Shown here: positions 46,484 through 46,597 of the stretch, piece after piece
Layout of the letters: each line of letters opens with the position of its first letter
How positions within the stretch are numbered: position 1 is the stretch's first letter
NCBI RefSeq assembly: GCF_000255455.1
Contig: NZ_JH621271.1
Location: 9,274 to 55,870, forward strand
From: Aquimarina agarilytica ZC1
GTDB taxonomy: Bacteria > Bacteroidota > Bacteroidia > Flavobacteriales > Flavobacteriaceae
Direction: 5' to 3'
DNA: 46,597 nucleotides
Translations under genes and position numbers: made by a program
Notes under the pieces: generated by a model
Told to the model about the DNA's origin: nothing
Seen by the model: the letters and a program-made list of their open reading frames with translations, nothing else
Database searches by the model: none

Positions 46484-46597
46484 AATTTTAATTTTTACAC
46501 TAAATTAACTACAAAAATTAACAATAAGGGCTCAAGAAAAAAACTTGGGGAGAAATGTATATTTGTAATTAAAAACAGGGCACAAAAAAAACCTCTA

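Overview
The window is chromosomal DNA from an AT-rich member of the Bacteroidota, most likely a marine Flavobacteriaceae. The case rests on several traits. There are many promoters of the Bacteroidota type (TTG-N20-TAnnTTTG) and weak A-rich ribosome binding sites. One secreted protein carries a type IX secretion C-terminal tail. Other signs are a fused E1 alpha/beta ketoacid dehydrogenase, a DUF4258-like protein beside alanine dehydrogenase, and sugar-degrading enzymes suited to algal polysaccharides (GH50 agarase-like, GH113-like). I see no tRNA, rRNA or CRISPR array.

Layout. 1-8.7 kb: a LysR regulator, a lone GH50 agarase-like enzyme, a TerB-like protein, the pxpA-pxpB-pxpC 5-oxoprolinase operon, trxB, ung and a cold-shock protein. 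8.9-14.0 kb: a RidA-like protein coupled to a YdeP-type molybdopterin oxidoreductase, two small hypothetical genes and a cysteine desulfurase. 14.2-21.0 kb: an OmpA-family lipoprotein, gcvT, and a tight run of ald, a DUF4258-like gene, aroB, a membrane protein and a GH113-like hydrolase. 31.9-46.6 kb is mostly housekeeping: a LytTR response regulator, uvrA, a LOG-family protein, a barrel-fused M1-like pseudo-peptidase, an E1 fusion, an FAD oxidoreductase, a T9SS cargo protein and dapD.

The accessory part is 21.7-29.6 kb. It holds an unknown cysteine-rich protein followed by a TPR/HisKA_2 histidine kinase, then a complete insertion sequence with hairpins at both ends. Next comes a very AT-rich peptide-export cassette: a divergent 45-codon gene that has no annotation-sized ORF, a C39-peptidase ABC exporter and an HlyD-type adaptor. 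The small gene encodes a double-glycine precursor (leader consensus LSQNQLKTILGG) whose leader segment is repeated three times and whose predicted mature part is only eight residues, PYLDIHPK. The exporter reading frame is cut by a single in-frame TAA between the peptidase and membrane domains.

A GG-peptide, its peptidase-exporter and adaptor, a histidine kinase on one side and a LytTR response regulator on the other recall the layout of Gram-positive ComC/ComAB/ComDE pheromone circuits. Here that link is only a hypothesis, because an IS and topB separate the parts and the exporter may be broken. It is the most interesting feature of the window.
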